Origin: an uncultured Desulfovibrionaceae bacterium
GTDB lineage: Bacteria; Desulfobacterota; Desulfovibrionia; Desulfovibrionales; Desulfovibrionaceae
Reading direction: 5' to 3'
Assembly (NCBI GenBank): GCA_944325325.1
Contig: CALUZP010000156.1
Coordinates: forward strand, 1-46,606
DNA length: 46,606 bases
Below are positions 25,429 to 33,947 of this stretch, piece after piece. The position numbers and the translations under genes are program-made. Within the stretch, counting starts at the first letter, position 1; each line of letters opens with the position of its first letter. A model generated the notes under the pieces. That model worked only from the letters and a program-made list of their open reading frames with translations. It did no database searches and was not told where the DNA came from.

Positions 25429-26421
25429 ATGAGACGCCTTTCTTTTTCCAAAGTGTTAGCGGTGGCCGCCATTACGGTTCTTGGCTTTTGCTTTACAGCC
25501 CAGGCCGTGGAGAAGCCTGACAATTATCCTAAACGGCCTGTAACTGTGATTGTGCCCTTTGGCGCTGGCGGTGGTGCGGACCAGATGGCGCGTGCGCTTC
25601 TGCAGGAAGTAGGCAAGAACATCGGCGTGCCGATCATTGTTGTCAACAAACCTGGAGGCAACGCCACGCTGGGCTTTTATGATTACTGGGCTGCGCCTGA
25701 GGATGGTTATACCCTGCTGCAGTATAATGACGACGGCGTTACCCATAAGGTTTCCAGCATCCTGAAGCAGGATCCCACAGTGGATTATCAGCCGCTGAGC
25801 ATTGCCATGATTGTGTATAGCCAGATTTATATTCGTGGTAACGACAAGCGGTTCCATGACTGGGATTCCTTCATTGCCTATGCCAAGGCGAACCCGGGCA
25901 AGGTAACGCTGGGCAACATCGCACAGAAGGGCAATCTGGAAGAAGTGCAGGCTACCCAGCTGATGAAGGCTGCAGGCGTGGAGTTCCGCCAGATCAGTTT
26001 TGACAAGCCCAGCGAACGGTATGCCTCTCTGGTCGGCGGGCATGTTGATGCACTGCTGGAACAGCCGGGTGATGTGTCCCCCTACATCAAGTCTGGCGAC
26101 ATGAAGCCGATCCTCTCATACACCGACGTCCGTCCTGTTGAATTCCAGGATATCCCCTGCATTAAGGAACTCGATGATAAGGTCGTCAATATTTACAAGG
26201 TGCGCGGGTTCTATTGCCGCCCCACTCTGGACAAGAAGATTCAGGACTACCTGCGGGAAGCCTTCAAGCAGGCCTTCCTGTCTGAAAACTTCCAGAAGTA
26301 CATTTCGGACAAGTACCTGGTAGACACGGAGTACCGCGATCTCGATCAGAGCATTGAGCTGCTGCGGGGCATGATGGAAACCTACGCCAAGACCTATCGT
26401 GAACTTGGTTACATTAAATAA
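25429..26421 (+). CDS. TctC-type solute-binding protein of a tripartite tricarboxylate transporter
   Basis: A 330-residue periplasmic receptor. An N-terminal signal peptide covers about residues 1-25 (Arg-Arg start, hydrophobic core, 'AQAVE' cleavage site). 'YPKRPVTVIVPFGAGGGADQMARAL' is the Bug/TctC family hallmark, with its glycine-rich ligand loop. 'NKPGGNATLGFYDYWAAPEDGYTLL' is also typical. Family members bind small carboxylates through water-mediated contacts, and SlcH-type relatives bind sulfolactate. The start follows AAGGAG at ideal spacing. It heads the operon with tctB and tctA. Confidence 0.9.
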   Translation: MRRLSFSKVLAVAAITVLGFCFTAQAVEKPDNYPKRPVTVIVPFGAGGGADQMARALLQEVGKNIGVPIIVVNKPGGNATLGFYDYWAAPEDGYTLLQYNDDGVTHKVSSILKQDPTVDYQPLSIAMIVYSQIYIRGNDKRFHDWDSFIAYAKANPGKVTLGNIAQKGNLEEVQATQLMKAAGVEFRQISFDKPSERYASLVGGHVDALLEQPGDVSPYIKSGDMKPILSYTDVRPVEFQDIPCIKELDDKVVNIYKVRGFYCRPTLDKKIQDYLREAFKQAFLSENFQKYISDKYLVDTEYRDLDQSIELLRGMMETYAKTYRELGYIK

Positions 26422-26496
26422 CGCATGCGCATTTCGTTTCCCTTTCGCCAGAGTGCGAAAAGAAAACGGAATGCGCCGGTGTTGAGGAGAACAGGT

Positions 26497-27003
26497 ATGA
26501 ACAGACAGAAGACATACCTTGGAGAGTTCATCGTAACCTTTGGGATAGGTCTTGTTGCCTTCCTTCAATCCTTTAGCTTTGATGATCCCATTGAACTTTA
26601 TCGCTATGGAGCAAACTGCTGGCCTGCCGCCATTGCCATAAGCATGATGGTCTGCTCATTGTGTCTGTTCCTTTACAGGCGATATGTCCCTGCTTCCTCA
26701 GCGGATACGGAGGAAGAGGAGGATCATATACCTTTCCGGCGTCGGATTCCTGTCTTTGTAATTCCAATTATTTTTGTACTACTTCTGCCTTATATCGGAT
26801 TTTATGCTGGAATTTTAATATTTCTTCCTGTGTACGCATGGTTTCTTGGCCAGCGCAATATCCGTAAGACGCTTTCAGTTTGCTTTTTAATTGCAGCTCT
26901 TATCATAGTTGTTTTTACAAAATACTTGTTTGTACCTTTTCCTGTTGGCACATGGCCAGGATTTTATGAGTTCAACTCGGCGCTGGTCGCCTTCCTGTAT
27001 TGA
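26497..27003 (+). CDS. TctB-type small membrane subunit
   Basis: About 168 residues with four predicted membrane helices (roughly 10-26, 41-62, 83-105 and 118-150). An acidic loop, 'SADTEEEEDH', lies between the second and third. This is the usual layout of the small subunit of tripartite tricarboxylate transporters, which is poorly conserved in sequence. The start at 26497 has GAGGAGAACAGGT before it; an in-frame start at 26425 would add a basic, non-membrane extension and lacks such a site. Base composition is more AT-rich than in its neighbours. Confidence 0.8.
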   Translation: MNRQKTYLGEFIVTFGIGLVAFLQSFSFDDPIELYRYGANCWPAAIAISMMVCSLCLFLYRRYVPASSADTEEEEDHIPFRRRIPVFVIPIIFVLLLPYIGFYAGILIFLPVYAWFLGQRNIRKTLSVCFLIAALIIVVFTKYLFVPFPVGTWPGFYEFNSALVAFLY

Positions 27004-27014
27004 GGAGAGCTGTT

Positions 27015-28514
27015 ATGGAACACATGCTCATGGGGTTGCAATATCTTTTTTCAGACCCCTTCAACATCGTGCTGTTTCTAGCGGCCCTGTTCGGAGGCAT
27101 GTTCTTCGGGGCTGTTCCGGGCATCAGCGTCACTACGCTGGGGGCCATTCTCCTGCCGTTCACGGTATACCTCACTCCTGCCCAGGCCCTTATGGTCTAT
27201 GGCGTCATGTACTGCTCGGGAACTTACGGGGGAGCCATCATGGCCATCCTCTTCAATATCCCGGGTGCTGCTGAAAATGCTCCCACGGCCTTTGACGGCT
27301 ACCCTTTGACCAAGCAGGGCAAGGCCGGCCTGGCCATCGGCGCGGCTGTGACCTGCTCGGCTATAGGGGGGCTGATGAGCTGCATCGGCATGATGCTCGG
27401 CACGGATGCCATCGCACGCTGGGCCATTGTTTCCTTCGGACCGCCGGAAATGTTTGCCGTTATTTTCTGCGGCTGTGCGTTGGCGTCCACCATGGGGGCT
27501 TCTTCCACATTGAAGGGATGGCTTTCTCTTGCCTTCGGCCTGCTGCTGGCAACGGTCGGAGCTGACCCTGTGGGCGGCATATTCCGCTATACCTACGGCA
27601 GTGTCGGATTGATGGGCGGCATCAGCTTCATTCCGCTTCTTCTTGGCTTCTTTTCCATTTCTGAAGTGTTCTCCAATGCCAGTATTGGCGTGAGCAAGGA
27701 AAGCATCAAGGCCTACAGTAATGTGGGTGTGGAGTTCCCCTCGCTGCGCACGTTCTGGCAGCAGCGCGTCAACATTCTTCGTTCGGCCGGCTGTGGTTTC
27801 TGCTGCGGGATGCTGCCGGGCCTTGGGGCCACTCTGGCTGCTTTCATGAGCTATGGTTTTGCCCGCAGCACATCCAAGCATCCTGAACGGTTCGGCAAGG
27901 GTGAACTGGCAGGCGTCATCGCTTCTGAAACGGGCAATAACGCGGCCACCGGCGGGGCCATGATTCCCATGCTGGCTCTGGGACTGCCTGGTGGATCCAC
28001 CACAGCGCTCATGCTGAGCGTGTTCCTGCTGCACGGGCTGGAACCCGGGCCGCTGATTATGACCCAGCAGACGCAGATGGTATGGGCCGTATTTATGGCC
28101 ATGTTCCTTGCCAACTGCAGTATCCTGGGCCTCGGCTATGTCGCGAGCAAGACCGTGACGAGCCTGTTGCGCATCCCTACGTCTTTCCTGATGCCCTTCA
28201 TCTTTGTCCTGTCTTGCATCGGGACCTATGCGTTGCGCAATTCCGTCTTTGACGTGTGCATCATGCTGGTGGCAGGGCTGTTCGGCTTCCTGGTGAAGAG
28301 GCATGGCTACTCTGCCGCAGGGATTGTGCTTGGCAGCATCCTCGGTTCTCTGGGTGAGTCCGCCTTTGCCAAGACGATGCAGATGAGCGACTATGACTGG
28401 ACCATCTTCCTCACTCGTCCGTTCTGTGCGTTTTTCATCGGGGCAGGCTTCCTTTCGCTTGGCATCATTGCCTATCGTTCTTTGAAGTCCATTCGCGTTG
28501 CCACGCATCATTGA
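27015..28514 (+). CDS. TctA-type large membrane subunit
   Basis: A 499-residue permease with about 10-12 membrane helices. The family features are 'GAVPGISVTTLGAILLPFTVYLTPAQALM' near the start and 'IPGAAENAPTAFDGYPLTKQGKAG'. The repeat of the first motif is seen in the second half as 'CGMLPGLGATLAAFMSYGFARSTSK'. 'GVIASETGNNAATGGAMIPMLALGLPGG' is the most conserved segment. It drives ion-coupled uptake of the ligand delivered by the binding protein. GAGGAG precedes the ATG at 27015. Confidence 0.93.
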   Translation: MEHMLMGLQYLFSDPFNIVLFLAALFGGMFFGAVPGISVTTLGAILLPFTVYLTPAQALMVYGVMYCSGTYGGAIMAILFNIPGAAENAPTAFDGYPLTKQGKAGLAIGAAVTCSAIGGLMSCIGMMLGTDAIARWAIVSFGPPEMFAVIFCGCALASTMGASSTLKGWLSLAFGLLLATVGADPVGGIFRYTYGSVGLMGGISFIPLLLGFFSISEVFSNASIGVSKESIKAYSNVGVEFPSLRTFWQQRVNILRSAGCGFCCGMLPGLGATLAAFMSYGFARSTSKHPERFGKGELAGVIASETGNNAATGGAMIPMLALGLPGGSTTALMLSVFLLHGLEPGPLIMTQQTQMVWAVFMAMFLANCSILGLGYVASKTVTSLLRIPTSFLMPFIFVLSCIGTYALRNSVFDVCIMLVAGLFGFLVKRHGYSAAGIVLGSILGSLGESAFAKTMQMSDYDWTIFLTRPFCAFFIGAGFLSLGIIAYRSLKSIRVATHH

Positions 28515-28575
28515 TTGCAAAACCGGCTGGCTGCCGATACCGGCAGCCAGCCTTATCCGTGTGGGGGGAAAGCTC

Positions 28576-31077
28576 ATGGCCTATCATGTTGAGCCAGCTT
28601 GTTGCGGTGAGTCCGCCTTTCTGACAGCCCATGAAAGACGCATCCTTCATGATGATGGTGCCTTTCGCAGATTGCGGCCGAGAATTGCCAGCATTCTTGA
28701 TACATTTTCGGGGAAAATGCCCATGCTGGATGTTGAACGGGCGCTGTATTTCACCCGTTCGATGCGCGAGACCGAAGGCCGTCCTCTGGTTTGGCGCTGG
28801 GCAAAGGCTCTGCATTGTGTGGCAGAGAACATCACTGTTTCCATTGATCCCCATCAGCTTCTTGCGGGCCGTATCGGCAAAAGTCCCCGATACGGGATTA
28901 TGTATCCTGAAATTGAAGGCGATTTTTACAGGGAAGGTTTGACCGGGCTTTCTTCCAGGGACAATTCCCGTGCCGGCATCCCCGCGGAAGATCTCCATAT
29001 TGCTGTCACGGAAGTGGCCCCTTACTGGGAGGGGAGAACGTATCATGAACAGTTCACCCGAAAGCTTCAGCCGGAGATCAAGAGGCTGCTGTTCAAGGAC
29101 GAGCGGGGAATAGCGCCGCGGTATATCGTCAACGAGTCTTCCTCATTCCGTTCTTCACTGCAGTGGGTGCATGACTATGGTCGTGTCATCCAGCGTGGAT
29201 TTGTCGATATCCGGCGTGAAGCCGAGGAAAAGCTGGCCGCCCTGGATCCGTATGATCCTGAAGTGATCAATGTGACGCGTCCGTTTTATGAGGCGGTGAT
29301 CATCGTCTCGGATGCCATCATGCTGTGGGCAAAGCGTCATGCCGATTTGGCCAGGGAGCTGGCCGCAAAGGAAACGGATGCCCAGCGCAGGGCAGAGCTG
29401 GAAAAGATCGCTGACATCTGTGACCGGGTGCCTGCCTATCCTGCCCGCACATTCCACGAAGCGGTGCAGTGTCAGTGGTTTGTACAGCTGTTTTCCCGTC
29501 TGGAGCAGCGTACGGGCACGACCATTTCGAACGGCCGGATGGATCAGTACCTTTATCCGCTTTATAAAAAAGACAGGGATGAGGGGCGCCTGACGCCTGA
29601 TGAGGCCGTGGAGCTCCTGGAATGCCTGTGGGCCGGAATGGCCCAGTTTGTGGAAATGTACATCATGCCTCAGGGCAACGCATTTACCCAGGGATACGCC
29701 CACTGGGAAGCCGTGACCATCGGGGGGCAGACTCCTGAAGGGGCAGACGCCACAAACGAGCTCAGCCATCTTTTCCTCCAGTCAAAGCGTGAATTTCCTC
29801 TGCACTATCCGGATCTGGCAGCCCGTCTTCATGCGGGCACTCCGGACAGCTTTCTTGAGGATGTGGCTGAAACCATCCGATATGGCACCGGACACCCCAA
29901 GCTCCTCAATGACGAGGAAATCGTGCCTCTTCTGGTTTCCAAGGGGGCGAAGTGGAGTGAGGCCCTGGACTACGCAGCCTCTGGCTGTACGGAAGTGCGG
30001 ATGCCCAACCGGGACACCTTGACTTCCAGCTGTGCCAGGCTGAGCCTGCCTGCCATGCTTGAGCTCACCCTCTACAACGGCCGGATGAAAAAATATGGTG
30101 ATGAGATACTGGGTGTTGAGACAGGCGACCCACGTACATTCAAGACGTGGGAGGATTTCTATGACGCCTTTATCATGCAGATGCGCGAACTTTTGAAGAC
30201 GGCATTTGCTTCGCAGTATGTCATCAACAAACTTCGTCCTCAATGCTTTGCACAGCCAATGGGCTCTGCGCTGCATGACTTATGCATGCGCTATGGACTG
30301 GATCTCCATACGGAGCACATTCCTGAAGGTCTGGAACTGGGGTTTGTGGATTTTATCGGTTTTGGAACGCTCATTGACTCGCTGTCGGCAATCAAGACCT
30401 TTGTGTTTGAGCGGCGTGAAATTGATATGGAAACCCTGCTTAAGGCGCTTGAAGCCGACTTTGAGGGCTACGAGTCCTTGCAGAAGAAACTGCAGACAGC
30501 GCCTGCTTACGGAAACAATGATCCTCGGGCTGACTCCATTGGCAAGGCCGTGGAAAGAGCGGCCATGGATATGTGCGAGCGTTACGCGCCCAAGCTCGAG
30601 ATGCAGGTCGACGTGCGTTATGTGCCGGTTACCGCGCATGTGCCCTTCGGACATGTCGTTTCCGCCATGCCTAACGGCCGTAAGGCCTGGATGCCACTTT
30701 CTGACGGGACTTCCGTTTCGCACGGGGCAGATCTGACCGGTCCCACGGGGGTTCTGCTTTCCAATGCAGCGAGCAAGAATCGTTCCTGCTATCACCGGGC
30801 GTCACGGATGCTCAATCTGGCGTTCACGCCCAAGGTACTGGAAGGCGAAGAAGGGATCGCCCGTTTTATGGCTTTCCTGAGGACGTTTGTTGATCTCAAG
30901 CTGTGGCATGTGCAGTTCAATGTGGTCAACACCGAGACGCTCCTCAAGGCGCAAGCCAATCCTGATCGATACAGGAGCCTGATCGTGCGGGTAGCGGGAT
31001 ACAGTGCTTATTTTACGGATCTTTCACCCGTCATGCAGCAGGACATCATCGATCGCAGCAAATATACATCTCTTTAA
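28576..31077 (+). CDS. Glycyl radical enzyme of unassigned substrate, PFL-like dehydratase/lyase group
   Basis: An 833-residue glycyl radical enzyme. The active-site loop reads ASGCTEVRMPNRDT, with the thiyl Cys471 and the general-base Glu473 two residues on. This Cys-x-Glu pattern marks diol dehydratases and C-S or C-N lyases and is absent from pyruvate formate-lyase (Cys-Cys). The C-terminal radical loop is RVAGYSAYF with Gly808. Length and spacing are close to isethionate sulfite-lyase and glycerol dehydratase, but the Thr and the 'VRMPN' tail differ from the 'GCVEP' of glycerol, propanediol and choline enzymes. It needs a radical-SAM activase, and none is encoded in this window. The ATG at 28576 follows a GGGGGGAAAG stretch; an in-frame start at 28498 overlaps tctA. 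Confidence 0.88.
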   Translation: MAYHVEPACCGESAFLTAHERRILHDDGAFRRLRPRIASILDTFSGKMPMLDVERALYFTRSMRETEGRPLVWRWAKALHCVAENITVSIDPHQLLAGRIGKSPRYGIMYPEIEGDFYREGLTGLSSRDNSRAGIPAEDLHIAVTEVAPYWEGRTYHEQFTRKLQPEIKRLLFKDERGIAPRYIVNESSSFRSSLQWVHDYGRVIQRGFVDIRREAEEKLAALDPYDPEVINVTRPFYEAVIIVSDAIMLWAKRHADLARELAAKETDAQRRAELEKIADICDRVPAYPARTFHEAVQCQWFVQLFSRLEQRTGTTISNGRMDQYLYPLYKKDRDEGRLTPDEAVELLECLWAGMAQFVEMYIMPQGNAFTQGYAHWEAVTIGGQTPEGADATNELSHLFLQSKREFPLHYPDLAARLHAGTPDSFLEDVAETIRYGTGHPKLLNDEEIVPLLVSKGAKWSEALDYAASGCTEVRMPNRDTLTSSCARLSLPAMLELTLYNGRMKKYGDEILGVETGDPRTFKTWEDFYDAFIMQMRELLKTAFASQYVINKLRPQCFAQPMGSALHDLCMRYGLDLHTEHIPEGLELGFVDFIGFGTLIDSLSAIKTFVFERREIDMETLLKALEADFEGYESLQKKLQTAPAYGNNDPRADSIGKAVERAAMDMCERYAPKLEMQVDVRYVPVTAHVPFGHVVSAMPNGRKAWMPLSDGTSVSHGADLTGPTGVLLSNAASKNRSCYHRASRMLNLAFTPKVLEGEEGIARFMAFLRTFVDLKLWHVQFNVVNTETLLKAQANPDRYRSLIVRVAGYSAYFTDLSPVMQQDIIDRSKYTSL

Positions 31078-31085
31078 GGTACGTG

Positions 31086-31113
31086 TGCGCCTCTGAAAAA
31101 TTTTTCAGGGGCG
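31086..31113 (+). other. Long palindrome between the glycyl radical enzyme and amidohydrolase genes
   Basis: GCGCCTCTGAAAAA and TTTTTCAGGGGCGC form a 14-bp stem with one G-T pair and essentially no loop. It lies 9 bp after the stop of the radical enzyme gene. It may be a processing or stabilising hairpin that sets different expression of the upstream and downstream genes. The 3' side lacks a T-run, but the 5' arm could form the U-tract of a cruciform-like terminator. Confidence 0.5.
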
Positions 31114-31359
31114 CACCGCCCGTCTGATGTCCCAACAGTACTGCTTGTCCTTGTTTCTCTGGAACAGGGTATGCTGTCACACCTGCGCGCTTTTCTGACA
31201 ATAAGGTGCGCCGGGCAGGATGTGCTTGTCATTGCAGAGGGCCCCTGCACCCGCTGTGGGATTCGCGCCGTATGCCGGCGGCAGTCATTTTTGGTGTCGG
31301 AAGGGGCTTTTCATAAAGAAGTTGCCCTGACGTTTTCTCTACGTCTACTGGAGCCTACG

Positions 31360-32211
31360 ATGATTATTGATTTTCGTGTTCGCCCGCCGTTTCCTGGGTT
31401 TGAGAAGATCGGGATTCTGGGAAAGAAAAAAGGGTACGAGATCTTTCCGTGGAGTTTCCCCACAACGGAGCCTGTCAATTCTGCCAAGGCGTTTTCCGAA
31501 GAGCTTTTTTTTGCTGAGATGCAGGCTGCAGGCATTGCCAAAGGTGTGGTCATGCCCCGGGCTGTTGGCAATACGGCAGGCGGCGTAAGCAACGAAGAAG
31601 TGGTGGCCGGAACGTCCCGCTATCCTGACCTGTTGATTCCTTTTGGGTCTGTGGATCCCAGCGGGGACATCCGGACTGTGGCCCAGGAAATCGAACACGC
31701 TGTCAGAGATTTGGGGTGCCGGGGCATTGTTATTGAGCCCGGGTGCTCTGTGCCCCCGCTGCGGGCCAACGCCGCGCGTCTCTATCCTCTGTACGATCGC
31801 TGCGCCGAGCTTGGCGTACCTGTTGTGCTCACAATGAGCATGAAACAGGGCCCCTCCATCGCGCTGTCCAATCCGGCAGACGTTCAGGAAGCGGCGCGCG
31901 ATTTCCCCAGACTGAATTTTGTCATTGCCCATGCGGCATATCCCTTCGTGCTTGAAGCGGCCGCCGTAGCCTGTGTGACTCCCAACGTATGGCTTCTGCC
32001 CGATGTCTATATGAACATCGGTGAAATTCCTGCTGGCAAGCTGTACGCCGAGACCGTGTACCTGCTGCATGGCCGACGGGTGCTGTATGGTTCGGCGTAT
32101 CCGCTCCGCGGCATGGCGCAAAGCCTTGAAGGGCTGAAAAGCTATAACTTCCCCAAGGAATACTACACGTTACTTACATATCAGAATGCCGCGGATCTGC
32201 TTGGCCTGTAG
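31360..32211 (+). CDS. Amidohydrolase-fold protein lacking most metal ligands
   Basis: A 283-residue TIM-barrel protein of the amidohydrolase-2 (ACMSD-like) type. The overall pattern is clear: 'MIIDFRVRPPF' as strand 1, 'GCRGIVIEPG' in the middle, 'LNFVIAHAAYPFVLEA' and 'RVLYGSAYPLRG' at the end. The expected Asp-x-His-x-His of strand 1 reads D4-R6-R8, the strand-5 His is replaced in 'VPVVLTMSMKQG', and the late Asp of 'GSDYP' is Ala246. Only His191 is kept. It is therefore probably metal-free and either non-catalytic or changed in mechanism. The ATG at 31360 follows CTGGAG; an upstream in-frame start at 31171 adds 63 residues that look unrelated. It lies between the radical enzyme and the aldehyde dehydrogenase. 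Confidence 0.8.
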   Translation: MIIDFRVRPPFPGFEKIGILGKKKGYEIFPWSFPTTEPVNSAKAFSEELFFAEMQAAGIAKGVVMPRAVGNTAGGVSNEEVVAGTSRYPDLLIPFGSVDPSGDIRTVAQEIEHAVRDLGCRGIVIEPGCSVPPLRANAARLYPLYDRCAELGVPVVLTMSMKQGPSIALSNPADVQEAARDFPRLNFVIAHAAYPFVLEAAAVACVTPNVWLLPDVYMNIGEIPAGKLYAETVYLLHGRRVLYGSAYPLRGMAQSLEGLKSYNFPKEYYTLLTYQNAADLLGL

Positions 32212-32305
32212 AAGTGACGGGTTTTGATTTTTGGCAAGGCTCTGAAGACTACCGGCATCATACAGGCGCAGCCTTGACGATGCCACCAACCCATAAGGAG
32301 AAAGT

Positions 32306-33892
32306 ATGTCCTCCTCTCAGCGTTACTTCACTGTGCTGGAAAAAGCCGGCGAAAACGGACGGCGTGAAGATCTGCTTCTGCTGAAGCATTACATCAATGG
32401 GGAATGGCGCGATTCGACATCGACAGCTCCCCTTCGGGATGGATACAACCCTTCTACCGGTGAAGTCATCGCCAAAGTGCCTCAGTGCACCGTGGCGGAG
32501 CTGGGCGATGCTGTCGCCGCGGCAAAGGCTGCTTTCCCCGCGTGGTCACACACTCCGGTGCGTACGCGTGTACAGGTGCTGTTCCGGATGAAGGCGCTTC
32601 TTGACAAACATATCGACGAGCTCACCCTCCTGCTCTGCCGTGAACAGGGAAAGAGTCTTTCGGAATCGAAGGGTGACATTGCCAAGGCCATTGAAGTGAT
32701 TGAATTTGCCTGCGGCATGCCTCAGCTTTTGAAGGGCGAATCGATCATGAACGTCTCAAGGAACTATGATACAGTATTGTATCGTGAGCCTATCGGGGTT
32801 TTCCTTGGCCTGGTGCCATGGAATTTCCCTGCAATGATTCCGCATGGATGGATGATTCCGCTTTGCATAGCCGCGGGCAATACCTTTGTGCTGAAAGCCG
32901 CGACGAACTGTCCGCAGAGCGCCATGCGCTTTATAGAACTCTGGGAAGAAGCCGGCTTGCCCAAGGGGGTTGTGAATCTGGTGACGGCCAATACCCGCGA
33001 TGTGGAGTATCTGATCAAGCATCCGGATATTGTGGGCGTGAGCTTTGTGGGATCGACGAGTGTGGGCATGCAGGTCTACAGGCAGGCGGCTGAAGCCGGA
33101 AAGCGGGTGCAGTGTCTTGGAGAGGCCAAGAATCATGCGCTGGTTCTGGCCGATGCAAAGCTTGAACGTAGTGCTGCCGGCATCATCAATGCGTTCTGCG
33201 GTTGCGCGGGCCAGCGCTGCATGGCCCTGCCTGTTGTCGTTGCCGAAGAGAAAATTGCAGATCGCCTTGTCGGGCTGATTGCCGATCTGGCGCGTAAGCA
33301 GACGGTAGGATGCGCCTATCTGCCTGAAACCAAGCTGGGCCCGGTTGTCAATGCCAAGCAGAAGGCGTCTATCCTGCAGTGGATCGACAAGGGCCTTGCA
33401 GAAGGCGCCAGGATGGTCCTTGACGGGCGCAACGTCACGGTCCCCGGCTATGAGAACGGATTTTTCATCGGGCCTACCATTCTTGACTACGTTACCGAAG
33501 ACATGACGGTGGGGACACAGGAAATCTTTGGCCCGGTTCTGTGCATCAAGCGCGTCAAGAACTTCGAGGAAGGCCTGGCGCTCATGAACAGGAATCCGTT
33601 TGCCAACGGTTCGGTAATTTATACGTCCAGCGGCTACCACGCCCGGGAGTTTGCCTTCCGTACGCATGGAGGCCAGGTCGGGATCAACGTGGGCATCCCC
33701 GTGCCTATGTGCATTTTCGGCTTCACCGGGCATAAGAAGAGCTTCATCGGAGACTTGCATGTCATGGGTACGGACGGCGTGCGGTTCTACACCGAAAGCA
33801 AGAACGTCACCAGCACATGGTTTACTGAGGAAACGGAAGCCAAGGTAGATACCTGGGACGGCATGGTCGCTGAGGATTCTTCCGCCAAGTAA
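32306..33892 (+). CDS. CoA-acylating aldehyde dehydrogenase, MmsA/IolA (methylmalonate-semialdehyde dehydrogenase) family
   Basis: A 528-residue NAD-dependent dehydrogenase. 'LGLVPWNFPAMIPHGWMIPLCIAAGNTFVLK' and 'GEAKNHALVLADA' are typical of the methylmalonate-semialdehyde dehydrogenase group. So is 'CAGQRCMAL' with nucleophile Cys305 and Arg304. Members turn (methyl)malonate semialdehyde and CoA into acetyl- or propionyl-CoA plus CO2. The residue aligned with Arg107 of Bacillus subtilis IolA, which binds the substrate carboxylate, is Lys127 here. The substrate acid group may therefore differ. The N-terminus is about 20 residues longer than usual. AAGGAG precedes the ATG, and a perfect inverted repeat follows the stop. 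Confidence 0.88.
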   Translation: MSSSQRYFTVLEKAGENGRREDLLLLKHYINGEWRDSTSTAPLRDGYNPSTGEVIAKVPQCTVAELGDAVAAAKAAFPAWSHTPVRTRVQVLFRMKALLDKHIDELTLLLCREQGKSLSESKGDIAKAIEVIEFACGMPQLLKGESIMNVSRNYDTVLYREPIGVFLGLVPWNFPAMIPHGWMIPLCIAAGNTFVLKAATNCPQSAMRFIELWEEAGLPKGVVNLVTANTRDVEYLIKHPDIVGVSFVGSTSVGMQVYRQAAEAGKRVQCLGEAKNHALVLADAKLERSAAGIINAFCGCAGQRCMALPVVVAEEKIADRLVGLIADLARKQTVGCAYLPETKLGPVVNAKQKASILQWIDKGLAEGARMVLDGRNVTVPGYENGFFIGPTILDYVTEDMTVGTQEIFGPVLCIKRVKNFEEGLALMNRNPFANGSVIYTSSGYHAREFAFRTHGGQVGINVGIPVPMCIFGFTGHKKSFIGDLHVMGTDGVRFYTESKNVTSTWFTEETEAKVDTWDGMVAEDSSAK

Positions 33893-33911
33893 TCCAGCTT
33901 GACGCTTGTCT

Positions 33912-33947
33912 GTTCTCCCTGCAGATGCTTATGGCTGCAGGGAGAAC
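33912..33947 (+). terminator. Perfect 13-bp inverted repeat ending the operon
   Basis: GTTCTCCCTGCAG and CTGCAGGGAGAAC flank a 10-nt loop, 20 bp after the aldehyde dehydrogenase stop. There is no T-run, so it may act as a weak or factor-assisted terminator or as an mRNA 3' cap. Confidence 0.6.

Noticed and set aside
31171-31359. N-terminal extension of the amidohydrolase-fold protein with a Cys-x-x-Cys
   Set aside because: The added 63 residues do not match the fold, and a good ribosome binding site precedes the internal ATG at 31360.
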